The translations under genes were made by a program, and so were the position numbers. 64,000 nt of DNA from NCBI GenBank assembly GCA_045104975.1, contig JBGCCY010000097.1, positions 1 to 64,000 of the forward strand, given 5' to 3'. Shown piece after piece: positions 25,621 to 33,408 of the stretch; the stretch's first letter is position 1; each line of letters opens with the position of its first letter. Under the pieces are notes generated by a model that had not been told where the DNA came from, made no database searches, and was given only the letters and a program-made list of their open reading frames with translations. The DNA is from CAJQQY01 sp045104975. Lineage in GTDB: Bacteria > Bacteroidota > Bacteroidia > Chitinophagales > Saprospiraceae.

Positions 25621-26430
25621 ATGTTGAACCAAGTACCAAAAATTAAATATTTAGATCGGAATCATTTTTTCTTAATTGCTGGACCTTGTGCTATTGAAAG
25701 TAGAGAAATGGCTTTTGAGATAGCCGAAAAAGTAAGCGGAATTTGTGAACGATTGGAAATTCCATATATTTTTAAAGGATCGTATCGAAAAGCGAATCGA
25801 TCAAGATTGGATTCTTTTACAGGCATTGGAGATGAGAAAGCGTTAAATATTTTGAAAGAAATAGGGGAAAAGCTGCATTTACCTGTCACGACTGATATAC
25901 ATACAGAGGAAGAAGCAGCAACGGCTGCTCAATATGTTGACATTCTTCAAATTCCTGCTTTTTTATGTCGGCAAACTAATTTGTTGGTTGCTGCAGCCAA
26001 AACTGGAAAAGTTGTCAATGTCAAAAAAGGACAATTTGTAAGTGCTGATGCAATGAAATTTGCGATGGACAAAGTGGTTCAATCTGGTAATGATAAAGTT
26101 TGGTTGACAGAGCGAGGAACGACTTTCGGTTATCAAGATTTGGTAGTTGATTTTCGTGGAATTCCTCAGATGCAAAGTTTTGGAGCACCTGTAGTTTTGG
26201 ATTGCACTCATTCTTTGCAGCAACCAAATCAGGCAAGTGGAGTAACAGGCGGAAAACCGGCCTTGATTGAAACCATAGCAAAAGCGGGAATTGCAGTAGG
26301 AGCGGATGGATTATTTATCGAAACTCATCCACAACCGTCTGAGGCTCAATCAGATGGAGCAAATATGTTGCCTCTTGACCGTTTGGAGAAAATGCTAGAA
26401 CGTTTATTAAAAATTAGGCAATCTTTGTAA
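25621..26430 (+). CDS. kdsA: 3-deoxy-8-phosphooctulonate synthase
   Basis: The 269-residue enzyme condenses phosphoenolpyruvate and arabinose 5-phosphate to KDO 8-phosphate, the first committed step toward the KDO of lipopolysaccharide. It has the KDO8P/DAHP synthase TIM-barrel motifs: IAGPCAIES near 19-27, FKGSYRKANRSR near 52-63, VKKGQFVSADAMKF near 134, CTHSLQQPN near 194, and IETHPQPSEAQSDG near 238. Cys23 in AGPC is the metal-ligand cysteine, so this is the metal-dependent class rather than the Asn type of E. coli. Other KDO genes are not in the window. Confidence 0.9.
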   Translation: MLNQVPKIKYLDRNHFFLIAGPCAIESREMAFEIAEKVSGICERLEIPYIFKGSYRKANRSRLDSFTGIGDEKALNILKEIGEKLHLPVTTDIHTEEEAATAAQYVDILQIPAFLCRQTNLLVAAAKTGKVVNVKKGQFVSADAMKFAMDKVVQSGNDKVWLTERGTTFGYQDLVVDFRGIPQMQSFGAPVVLDCTHSLQQPNQASGVTGGKPALIETIAKAGIAVGADGLFIETHPQPSEAQSDGANMLPLDRLEKMLERLLKIRQSL

Positions 26431-26441
26431 TTTTAAGAATT

Positions 26442-26449
26442 TAATTTTG
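26442..26449 (+). promoter_or_regulatory. Candidate -7 box for the small exported protein
   Basis: TAATTTTG fits TAnnTTTG and lies 64 bases before the ATG. The nearest TTTG (26424-26427) is only 14 bases away, so the -33 element is uncertain. Confidence 0.3.
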
Positions 26450-26513
26450 TAAAAATTTGACATTGCGTAATATTAAGCTTAATTTAAAACTAAATCATCA
26501 AAACACGTTTATT

Positions 26514-26960
26514 ATGAAAACACTAAGAATTTTTACCACAGTATTGTTAGCAATAATGATTGCAAACACAGCAGTAGCGCAGCAAGCAGAAAAGATTTTA
26601 GTAAAATCATTTAACCTGAAAGGTAACTCAATTGTATTGATGGATGTAGATGGAAATGTCGAAGTAAAAGAACATAAAGGCGACATTATTCGAGTCCAAA
26701 TGGCAATTGAATTGACAAATGGTACTTCTTCTATTCTGTGTTCTTTGATCAAAGCCAAAAGATATAACTTGGTTGGAACTGTAGTCGATGACGAATATGT
26801 ATTAAGTATGCCAAGTTTAGAGAAGCAAGTAAAAGTAGGTGGAAAAGAGTTAACTGAAAAAATTTCATATACTGTTTTTGCACCTGAAGATGTAGTAGTA
26901 AAATTATCAAATGAATCTTCAGCGAGTAAAGCGGATGATAAAAATTCGTCTGAATTATAA
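26514..26960 (+). CDS. Small exported protein, function unknown (paralogue A)
   Basis: The product has 148 residues when started at the ATG at 26514, because a clear signal peptide begins there (KTLRIFTTVLLAIMIANTAVA, cleavage before QQ). A longer frame opening at 26457 would put 19 extra polar residues ahead of it. The mature part is beta-rich (VLMDVDGNVEVKEHKGDIIRVQMAIEL), reminiscent of DUF4097-like beta proteins. It resembles the next gene in layout: an ethic of short strands ending in an IPDN/APED-type turn (FAPEDVVVKL). No function is known. Confidence 0.6.
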   Translation: MKTLRIFTTVLLAIMIANTAVAQQAEKILVKSFNLKGNSIVLMDVDGNVEVKEHKGDIIRVQMAIELTNGTSSILCSLIKAKRYNLVGTVVDDEYVLSMPSLEKQVKVGGKELTEKISYTVFAPEDVVVKLSNESSASKADDKNSSEL

Positions 26961-26988
26961 CAACATCGTTTAATCTTCGTTTTTAGAA

Positions 26989-27032
26989 GGGTATGACATT
27001 TAGTTAAATAAGTGTTATACCCTTTTTCTTTT
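26989..27032 (+). terminator. Intrinsic terminator
   Basis: A 10-base stem (26989-26998 with 27013-27022, one G-U pair) is followed by a T-rich tail. It separates the two small exported-protein genes. Confidence 0.75.
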
Positions 27033-27094
27033 GTTACAATTAGATTAATTTGGAGTCAAATTTGTGAAACAACACTTGGATAAACTAACATTGT

Positions 27095-27532
27095 ATGAAA
27101 TATATTATCGCCTTATTAATAATTACTATTCCATTTTTTGGCAATGCCCAAGTCAAAAAAACGGTTCATCAAACCTTTGAATTATCTGATGAAAATGCAG
27201 ATGTAACGCTGGATATTTTTGATGAGTATGAAGTGGAAAAATGGTCAAGTAACAATATTATGATTGTTACAACTGTAACATTAGAAAGTGGCATCCAGCA
27301 TGTTTTAGATTATTATGTTCGAGTAGGCAGGTATGATGTTGAAAAATCAGGAGAAGAAACTTCATTGGTTTTAACATCTAAAGACAAGGTTAGAAAAGGA
27401 ATGAAATATAAAGAGACTATGATCTATGAAATCGTGAAAATGAAATTATTCATTCCTGATAATTACGAACTAAATGGAAAGGATCGATTAGTAAAGAAAG
27501 TAGAGGAAACAGCTTCTACGTCTAATCAATAA
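27095..27532 (+). CDS. Small exported protein, function unknown (paralogue B)
   Basis: A 145-residue protein with a signal peptide (KYIIALLIITIPFFGNA, cleavage near A|QV). The mature part has ADVTLDIFDEYEVEKWSSNNIMIVTTV and IQHVLDYYVRVGRYDVEK, then MKLFIPDNYEL near the end. Length, export signal and strand pattern parallel the gene at 26514 (for example VGRYDVE beside KAKRYNLVG), so I take them as diverged tandem duplicates. No domain was recognised with confidence. CAAATTTG at 27057-27064 with a TTG at 27031 is a possible promoter. Confidence 0.6.
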   Translation: MKYIIALLIITIPFFGNAQVKKTVHQTFELSDENADVTLDIFDEYEVEKWSSNNIMIVTTVTLESGIQHVLDYYVRVGRYDVEKSGEETSLVLTSKDKVRKGMKYKETMIYEIVKMKLFIPDNYELNGKDRLVKKVEETASTSNQ

Positions 27533-27555
27533 TTGAAATAATTTTTACAAAAAAA

Positions 27556-27590
27556 GCATCTTGCAAATTACTCGCAAGATGCTTTTTTTT
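27556..27590 (+). terminator. Intrinsic terminator
   Basis: A perfect 9-base stem (27556-27564 with 27574-27582), a 9-base loop and an 8-base T-run. Confidence 0.9.
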
Positions 27591-27668
27591 GTTAATTTGA
27601 ATTATCAAGATTATACTGATAAATTGAAGAAAATCTTAACCACCTCATTCAATCAATCTTAAGAAATT

Positions 27669-28142
27669 ATGAAAGCGATTTTATTTTATTGCTGTGTTTT
27701 TAGTTGTATTGCATTATTCGAAAGTTGCCTAGGAGCTGCTCCTTCAGAAGAATTTACTCATGGATCAACGGATAATTATTATGAAGAAACCCCAAAGGGT
27801 ACATTGATGTATGACTTTTCTAATAATGAAACCTTTGAATCTTTTATTGAAAAATTCTCATCAGATAGTTTGTTTCAAGAAAGCAGAGTAGTGTTTCCAT
27901 TAAAGAAAAGATACTTGAATGAGAATTCAAAAGAAGTAGAAAGAATAGTGGAAGCTGCAGATTGGTGGAGAGTAATTTTAGAAGCAACGAATGATTATTC
28001 CATGCGATATTTTGAAAATAAAAAAATGAATCAAGGTGTCGTAGAATTTAGAGGAATCGAAAATGAAATTAGTATTACCTATATTTTTGAGTTAAAAGAT
28101 GGTGAGTGGTTCCTAGTGGAAATGGAGGATTTATCGCATTGA
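27669..28142 (+). CDS. Small lipoprotein, function unknown
   Basis: The 157-residue protein starts with a lipoprotein signal (IALFESCLG; lipid-bearing Cys20). The mature part has no recognised domain. It is acidic with a few aromatic clusters (EAADWWRVILEATNDYSMRYFEN, then ITYIFELKDGEWFLVEMEDLS), a pattern seen in small ligand-binding or NTF2-like folds, but this is a guess. It stands alone between a terminator and a 340-base gap. Confidence 0.5.
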   Translation: MKAILFYCCVFSCIALFESCLGAAPSEEFTHGSTDNYYEETPKGTLMYDFSNNETFESFIEKFSSDSLFQESRVVFPLKKRYLNENSKEVERIVEAADWWRVILEATNDYSMRYFENKKMNQGVVEFRGIENEISITYIFELKDGEWFLVEMEDLSH

Positions 28143-28483
28143 TATATATTGTAAAGTATTGATAATCAGATAGATAAGTTTTAATAGAATAAAGAAACTA
28201 CGAGATGTATTCTTGTAACTTCCTCAGAAAACCTTTCAAGGCGAAGTAAAACTATACAATTTTAAACTACCTAAGCATTAAGTGTAATTTCTATGAGCGC
28301 TTTGGCACAATCTTCACATACCTTAATTAGGAAATAAACTACCTGTACGTATTTACTTTTTGCCCAAAAGAAATTATCTTATGAAGGTAAACTAATCATC
28401 TCTCCGATTAATTTCCTCCAATCAAGTTAATTTAATGTCTCCTCGTCATTTACGAATCTTCCCCTCGAAATGAACTTACAACT
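28143..28483. other. Intergenic gap
   Basis: About 340 bases with no frame or repeat that could be supported. It must contain the promoter of the large transglutaminase-type gene, but no clear -7 box was found. Confidence 0.4.
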
Positions 28484-31400
28484 ATGCAATTTCCAAAACT
28501 TAAATTAGCACTTGTTGCATTTTTTCTTTTCTTTTCTATTTTTCAATCCAATGGTCAATCGATTGGTTGGGATTTACTTCGTGAAAATCAATTACTAAAA
28601 GCAAAAAAGGAATTTGTAAATGCATTGTTACAAAATCCTCAAGATGAAGATGCCTTATGTGGAATGTTGTTTATTTCGGAAGTTTTACAAGATCACTTGA
28701 ATTATAAAAAATATGCTAATCAATTAATTGAAGCAACCTGGGGTGATGAATATTTTGCGCTGTTTAAACATTTATACGAAGGTTCACCTGACCAAATTTT
28801 AGCCCACGATCTTGACCCATCTTTTAATCTTAAAGCAACTCTAGCAAAGGCAGAGATTCAATATGAAAATAGAAGATTCGAAAAAAGTTTAGCCACTATC
28901 CAATCGGTGACTCAAGATTTTAATTGGAGTGTGATTGGTGCTTTTGAGAATGTCTCAGGAAGTGGACATATTGAGCAACAGCCATTAGAAATCGAAAGTT
29001 TTAAACCAAATAGAATTTATAAAAACGAGCAGGGATTAGAAATGAAATGGGTTCAACGAATACTGCGAGCACCAAATGGGGAAATTAACTTTAATGAAAA
29101 TCTAGCTTATCAGCGGAACGGAACATATTATGCCAATACTTTTTTGACCTTGCCAAAAGATGAAACAATTCAGCTTCGAATTGGTCGGACGACTCCCATG
29201 AAAATTTGGATGGATGATGATTTAATTTTTGATCAAAAAGATAATTTAAAATATTGGAGAGATGGAGAAATTATTGAATTGGCATTGAAAAAAGGAATGC
29301 ATAGGATTCTTGTGAAAGCTTCGACTTATGTTGAAGAAGGAAGTAAAAGCAAATTATATTTGAGTTTTAATGATCAATATGATGAAGGTGAAATCAATGT
29401 AAATATTGAAGAGAGTTATCATGGAGATTATTTGAAAAGTAAAACATATAGAAGTCGTGGAAATCAAATTGCTAAGTTTGCTTTGCGAGTGACGGATACG
29501 AATGGGAATTTGGTAGATAATATTTCAAGTGATTTTTTCGGAAAAAATAAAACTCGAAAATACCAAACAAAATTAATTGAAAAGCAATGGATAAAATTGC
29601 TCCAAAATAAAATCGACAAGGATTCAACTGATTGGAAAAATTATTATTTACTAACAAAAATGTTTTTGTTGAAGGGGTTGAATGAAGAAGGAGAGGAGTG
29701 GTTTTTTCCAAAAATGGATACTCATAAAAATGATTTTTATTTTAAATTTTTATTCGCAAAAATACTAGCTGCTAATGATAAAGGTGAAATAGCTGAAGCC
29801 ATTTTGAGTGATATTAATTTGACGAAAACGCCTTTAATTGCAAGTCTAATTAACCAATTAGTGAAAGTAGACCGCAGAAATGATGTAGCCAATTATCATT
29901 CTAGATTAAAACAAATTTTGCACTTTTCTCCAACACATCAAGATGCCTTGATGGCATATTTGAATTGGTTAAATGAGCATGGGGAAGAAGGGGGAACAAA
30001 AGATTTTGTGCGGAAATTTTTAGCAGATTATCCTGATTCGGATTATCGAGATTTATTTTTAAAATATTTGACTGTTAATAAAAATCAAGAGATTGATTAT
30101 GAAGGTGAGTCAAAGAAGCAAATTGAAAAAAATGGAATTGCTGCAATAGAAAAGATGAAATTTCAATTTAAGGAGTATGATTATTTAAACGCAATTGCTT
30201 TTTATAAAGAAAAAAAGAATGATAAAAAAGTACTTAAATTATATGATGAACTGATAGAAATATTTCCCTATCGATCATATTATTTGAAAGAAAAAGCAGA
30301 ATTTTTAATAGAGCAAAAACGATGGGATAAAGCAATCTCTTTGTTTGAAAAAGTATTGGTTATAAATCCTTTTCACTCTCAGACAATGGAGAAAATGGGT
30401 GATATATATTTAGAAAAGAAGCAAGAGAAGACTGCTTTGAAATATTTTAAATCTGCAAAAGAAATAGATTTAGCTACCCAGAAAGGAAATTATGTGCTCA
30501 ATAGATTGCAAAAAAAGATAGATAAAATTACAGGAGTAGAATCGGCGAAAAAATATTTTCAAGATTTTGTAACAGTACAATTACAAAAAGACAGGAGTTG
30601 GGAAAAGAAATATCAAAATGCAGAATCTTTGATTTTGATGTATAATGTACAAGCGACTTTGAATGAAGAGAATCGGTTGAATTATCATCAAAAATTATGG
30701 ATAAAAATATTGAATTCTGCAGGAGTCAATTATTGGACAGAAGCTGATTTTAGTTTTTTGGGAGAGATCGGAAAAGTGAAAGTAATTAAAGCAGATGGCT
30801 CAGAAGTAACACCTTCTCGTAATTGGAATTTAGTAGTTTTTCAAAATTTGCAACCAGGAGATTTGATCGAGATTGAAGGTTTCTCGAATGGAGATATGAC
30901 TCGTGAAATTCCTAACGAGATGTATCACATGGCTTGGTTGTCGATGGAAATTCCTATCTATAAAAGTGTCTTTGAAATAGTTTTACCGAAAGGGGAAACG
31001 CTTAATTACGTTTGCAATAAAGTGAATTGTGATCCTGAAATCAGAGAAGAAAATAAAGTAAAAATTTATACTTGGGAAAATAATGAGACTCCTAAGAATG
31101 AACATGAAGAAGCTGTCTTGGATAAAATGGATAAGTTCAGTTGGTTGATGCTGAGCACTCAATCTGACTGGAAAAAAGTAGTCGAATGGTATGAGCGAAA
31201 AACTTATCGCAGACTCGAAGCGAACTATGAAGTCAAAAACCAGTTGACACAAATCACCAATGATAGTATGTCGGATGAAGAAAAAGTGAGAGCCATTTAT
31301 AATTATTTGACAACTGGGATAACCTATTCTCATGTTTCTTTTTTGAACTCGAATTATGTTCCAAAGAAACCTTCCAAAACAATCTGTGGAGGAATTGGAG

Positions 31401-32374
31401 ATTGCAAAGATGTGGCGTCTTTGATGATTTCAATGTTGCGTGAATTGGACATTGAAGCATACTATACATTGGTTCGTACGAGCAATTTTACGCAGCAAGA
31501 ATCTCGGCCTTCGGTATTGGCGTTTGATCATGTGGTAGTGGGGTATCGACTGGAAGGGAAGGAGATGCGGTACGCAGATTTAACGACAGATTATTTTTCT
31601 AACAATGTACTTCCAAGATTTGATAATGATCAATGGGCGCTTTTAATTAAACCTAATGAAAGTGAATTGTTTCGTTTGCCTAACGATCAATTAAATGCTT
31701 TTAAAAATTTTGTAAAAATAAAAACCATTGCTCGAATTGTAGATGAACGTAATCTTGAATTACAAGTGAAAATGGAAAATAAAGGTGTCATTGCTGGCGA
31801 ATGGAGAGAGACACTTAATAATAAAACTACTCAAAATGATCACCTTCTATTTTTGAAAGAAAATTTAGCTTCGGCGGAATTTGACCATTTAAAGATTCGA
31901 GATTTTTCTTTTGATCACTTGCAAGAGATTGATTCCAATTTGATGACTTCTATTGAATTGAAAGCATTCCACCACTTGGAAAAGGTCAGTAATTTTCAAA
32001 TTTTACAAATTCCAATTTTACATCCAATCACCACTCGGACAGCTCTATTTGGAGAAGTTAGACATAATAATTTAGCGTTGGGCGAATTGTTTAATTTGGC
32101 ACCAAGCGAACAAGTTGTTGATTTACAAATACCAAATGGCTTTGAGTTGTTAGAAATTCCGAATGATATTATTTTGGAAAATGAGTTTGGTCGGTATGAA
32201 TTGATTTTTAAAAAGCAGAAAACTGGAATTCAAATTTCACGAAAATTAGTTTTTAAACAACACTTCGTTTCGAGTGATGCTTATGCTGATTTTAAAATAT
32301 TTTATCTTGAATTATTGGATGGCGATCGAACAAAATTGGCTATTCGGAAACGGGCGAATTTAGTGCGTCAGTAA
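28484..32374 (+). CDS. Large exported TPR, DUF3857 and transglutaminase-core protein
   Basis: The 1296-residue exported protein (signal to about residue 24, SNG|QS) has TPR-like helices near the N-terminus (RENQLLKAKKEFVNALLQNPQDEDAL) and again around 560-690. A sugar-binding-like or PA14-type strand region lies between. A DUF3857 domain occupies about 720-870. The transglutaminase-like core follows with the full triad: Cys974 in GDCKDVASLM, His1016 in FDHVVVG and Asp1032 in ADLTTDYF. Such DUF3857/transglutaminase proteins are common in Bacteroidota, exported, and of unproven role; peptide-bond cleavage or cross-linking is possible. The extra TPR regions make it longer than usual (often 600-700 residues). 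Confidence 0.85.
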   Translation: MQFPKLKLALVAFFLFFSIFQSNGQSIGWDLLRENQLLKAKKEFVNALLQNPQDEDALCGMLFISEVLQDHLNYKKYANQLIEATWGDEYFALFKHLYEGSPDQILAHDLDPSFNLKATLAKAEIQYENRRFEKSLATIQSVTQDFNWSVIGAFENVSGSGHIEQQPLEIESFKPNRIYKNEQGLEMKWVQRILRAPNGEINFNENLAYQRNGTYYANTFLTLPKDETIQLRIGRTTPMKIWMDDDLIFDQKDNLKYWRDGEIIELALKKGMHRILVKASTYVEEGSKSKLYLSFNDQYDEGEINVNIEESYHGDYLKSKTYRSRGNQIAKFALRVTDTNGNLVDNISSDFFGKNKTRKYQTKLIEKQWIKLLQNKIDKDSTDWKNYYLLTKMFLLKGLNEEGEEWFFPKMDTHKNDFYFKFLFAKILAANDKGEIAEAILSDINLTKTPLIASLINQLVKVDRRNDVANYHSRLKQILHFSPTHQDALMAYLNWLNEHGEEGGTKDFVRKFLADYPDSDYRDLFLKYLTVNKNQEIDYEGESKKQIEKNGIAAIEKMKFQFKEYDYLNAIAFYKEKKNDKKVLKLYDELIEIFPYRSYYLKEKAEFLIEQKRWDKAISLFEKVLVINPFHSQTMEKMGDIYLEKKQEKTALKYFKSAKEIDLATQKGNYVLNRLQKKIDKITGVESAKKYFQDFVTVQLQKDRSWEKKYQNAESLILMYNVQATLNEENRLNYHQKLWIKILNSAGVNYWTEADFSFLGEIGKVKVIKADGSEVTPSRNWNLVVFQNLQPGDLIEIEGFSNGDMTREIPNEMYHMAWLSMEIPIYKSVFEIVLPKGETLNYVCNKVNCDPEIREENKVKIYTWENNETPKNEHEEAVLDKMDKFSWLMLSTQSDWKKVVEWYERKTYRRLEANYEVKNQLTQITNDSMSDEEKVRAIYNYLTTGITYSHVSFLNSNYVPKKPSKTICGGIGDCKDVASLMISMLRELDIEAYYTLVRTSNFTQQESRPSVLAFDHVVVGYRLEGKEMRYADLTTDYFSNNVLPRFDNDQWALLIKPNESELFRLPNDQLNAFKNFVKIKTIARIVDERNLELQVKMENKGVIAGEWRETLNNKTTQNDHLLFLKENLASAEFDHLKIRDFSFDHLQEIDSNLMTSIELKAFHHLEKVSNFQILQIPILHPITTRTALFGEVRHNNLALGELFNLAPSEQVVDLQIPNGFELLEIPNDIILENEFGRYELIFKKQKTGIQISRKLVFKQHFVSSDAYADFKIFYLELLDGDRTKLAIRKRANLVRQ

Positions 32375-32465
32375 ATTTTCTTGATCACAGACTAAAATCA
32401 TAAACCTTTTCTCTCTCCAAATGTTCCATTCTTAGTTTTTTAAAATAAAAAAAAATATCAAAACT

Positions 32466-32639
32466 ATGTTTGGATTTTTCAAAAAAGACCCAGTCAAAAA
32501 ATTAGAAAAAGAATACTTAGTACTCATGGAAAAAGCGATGGAAATCCAACGCTCCGGTGATCTAAAACATTATGCTCGCCTGATCGAAGAGTCAGAAGCA
32601 ATTCAAATGAAAATTCAAGAATTGAAAAATGGAAAATAA
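32466..32639 (+). CDS. Lacal_2735/DUF6435 family small protein
   Basis: A 57-residue frame reading MFGFFKKDPVKKLEKEYLVL and continuing to GDLKHYARLIEESEAIQMKI. It matches the short Lacal_2735 family, whose members start with MFG(L/F)FKKDPxKKLEK and are helical and charged. Function is unknown. It overlaps the SDR gene by 11 bases (32629-32639), which suggests the SDR is translated by coupling. It was recovered by reading the frame directly. Confidence 0.75.
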   Translation: MFGFFKKDPVKKLEKEYLVLMEKAMEIQRSGDLKHYARLIEESEAIQMKIQELKNGK

Positions 32640-33327
32640 AAATTACCTAGTTGTCGGAGGTAGTTATGGGATTGGTTTAGAGGTAGTGAAAACGTTGACG
32701 GAACAAAATGCTAATGTTTATGTTCTTGCTCGAACGAATGAAAATCTCCCTGTTTCTTCCAATATTCATTTTCAAGAATATGATGCGTTGAGCGATGAAA
32801 AAATAGACTTGCCTGATGCATTGCATGGGGTTGTTTATTGTCCTGGAAGTATAAATTTAAAACCATTTCGATCTTTAAAGCCAGATGCATTTCGATCTGA
32901 TTTTGAAATAAATGTGGTTGGAGCGGTAAAAGTTTTACAAGCGACGCAGAGACTCTTACAAAAAACAGCGCATTCGAGTGTGGTGCTTTTCAGTACGGTC
33001 GCTGTTGGTCAAGGGATGCCTTATCATGCTTCGGTGGCTGCATCGAAAGGAGCAATTGAGGGGTTGACAAAAACGCTTGCCGCAGAATGGGCGCCAAAAG
33101 TGAGAGTGAATTGTGTAGCACCTTCTTTGACTGATACGCCACTTGCTGCTAGATTATTATCTTCAGATGAAAGAAGAGAAGCATCTGCTCAAAGGCATCC
33201 GCTCAAACGTGTTGGGACTGTTTCCGATATTTCAGAGGCGGTTTGTTTTTTACTTTCTGAAAAAAGTGGATGGATGACGGGACAAGTTTTAGGAGTAGAT
33301 GGAGGGATTTCTGCGTTGAAAGTTTGA
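32629..33327 (+). CDS. Short-chain dehydrogenase/reductase, atypical active site
   Basis: The 232-residue SDR has the NAD(P)-binding GGSYGIG near residue 10 and a DALHGVVYCPG segment near 63, matching NNAG. A conserved Ser lies in LFSTVAVG near 120. The active-site segment reads YHASVAASKG: the Lys is residue 140, and the position four before it, where the catalytic Tyr belongs, is Val136, while the nearby Tyr132 is eight before the Lys. The C-terminal EWAPKVRVNCVAPSLTDTPL and GWMTGQVLGVDGG are usual for the family. A reduced or altered activity is likely. This subgroup also exists elsewhere with Phe-His-x-Ser-Val at this place. Confidence 0.8.
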   Translation: MENKNYLVVGGSYGIGLEVVKTLTEQNANVYVLARTNENLPVSSNIHFQEYDALSDEKIDLPDALHGVVYCPGSINLKPFRSLKPDAFRSDFEINVVGAVKVLQATQRLLQKTAHSSVVLFSTVAVGQGMPYHASVAASKGAIEGLTKTLAAEWAPKVRVNCVAPSLTDTPLAARLLSSDERREASAQRHPLKRVGTVSDISEAVCFLLSEKSGWMTGQVLGVDGGISALKV

Positions 33328-33340
33328 TCTAAAAAAAAAG

Positions 33341-33369
33341 AACTTCCAGATTTTTTAAATCTGGAAGTT
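33341..33369. terminator. Bidirectional terminator
   Basis: A perfect 12-base stem (33341-33352 with 33358-33369) with an A-run before it and T-rich sequence after it, between the SDR and Ppk1 genes, which converge. Confidence 0.85.
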
Positions 33370-33408
33370 TTAAGGAATAGTTTAAGTTTCCTAAATGACA
33401 CTATTTGG

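Noticed and set aside
25292..25639. 115-codon minus-strand frame in the gap before kdsA
   Set aside because: It is very Lys- and Phe-rich with no domain, overlaps the kdsA start and contains an inverted repeat.
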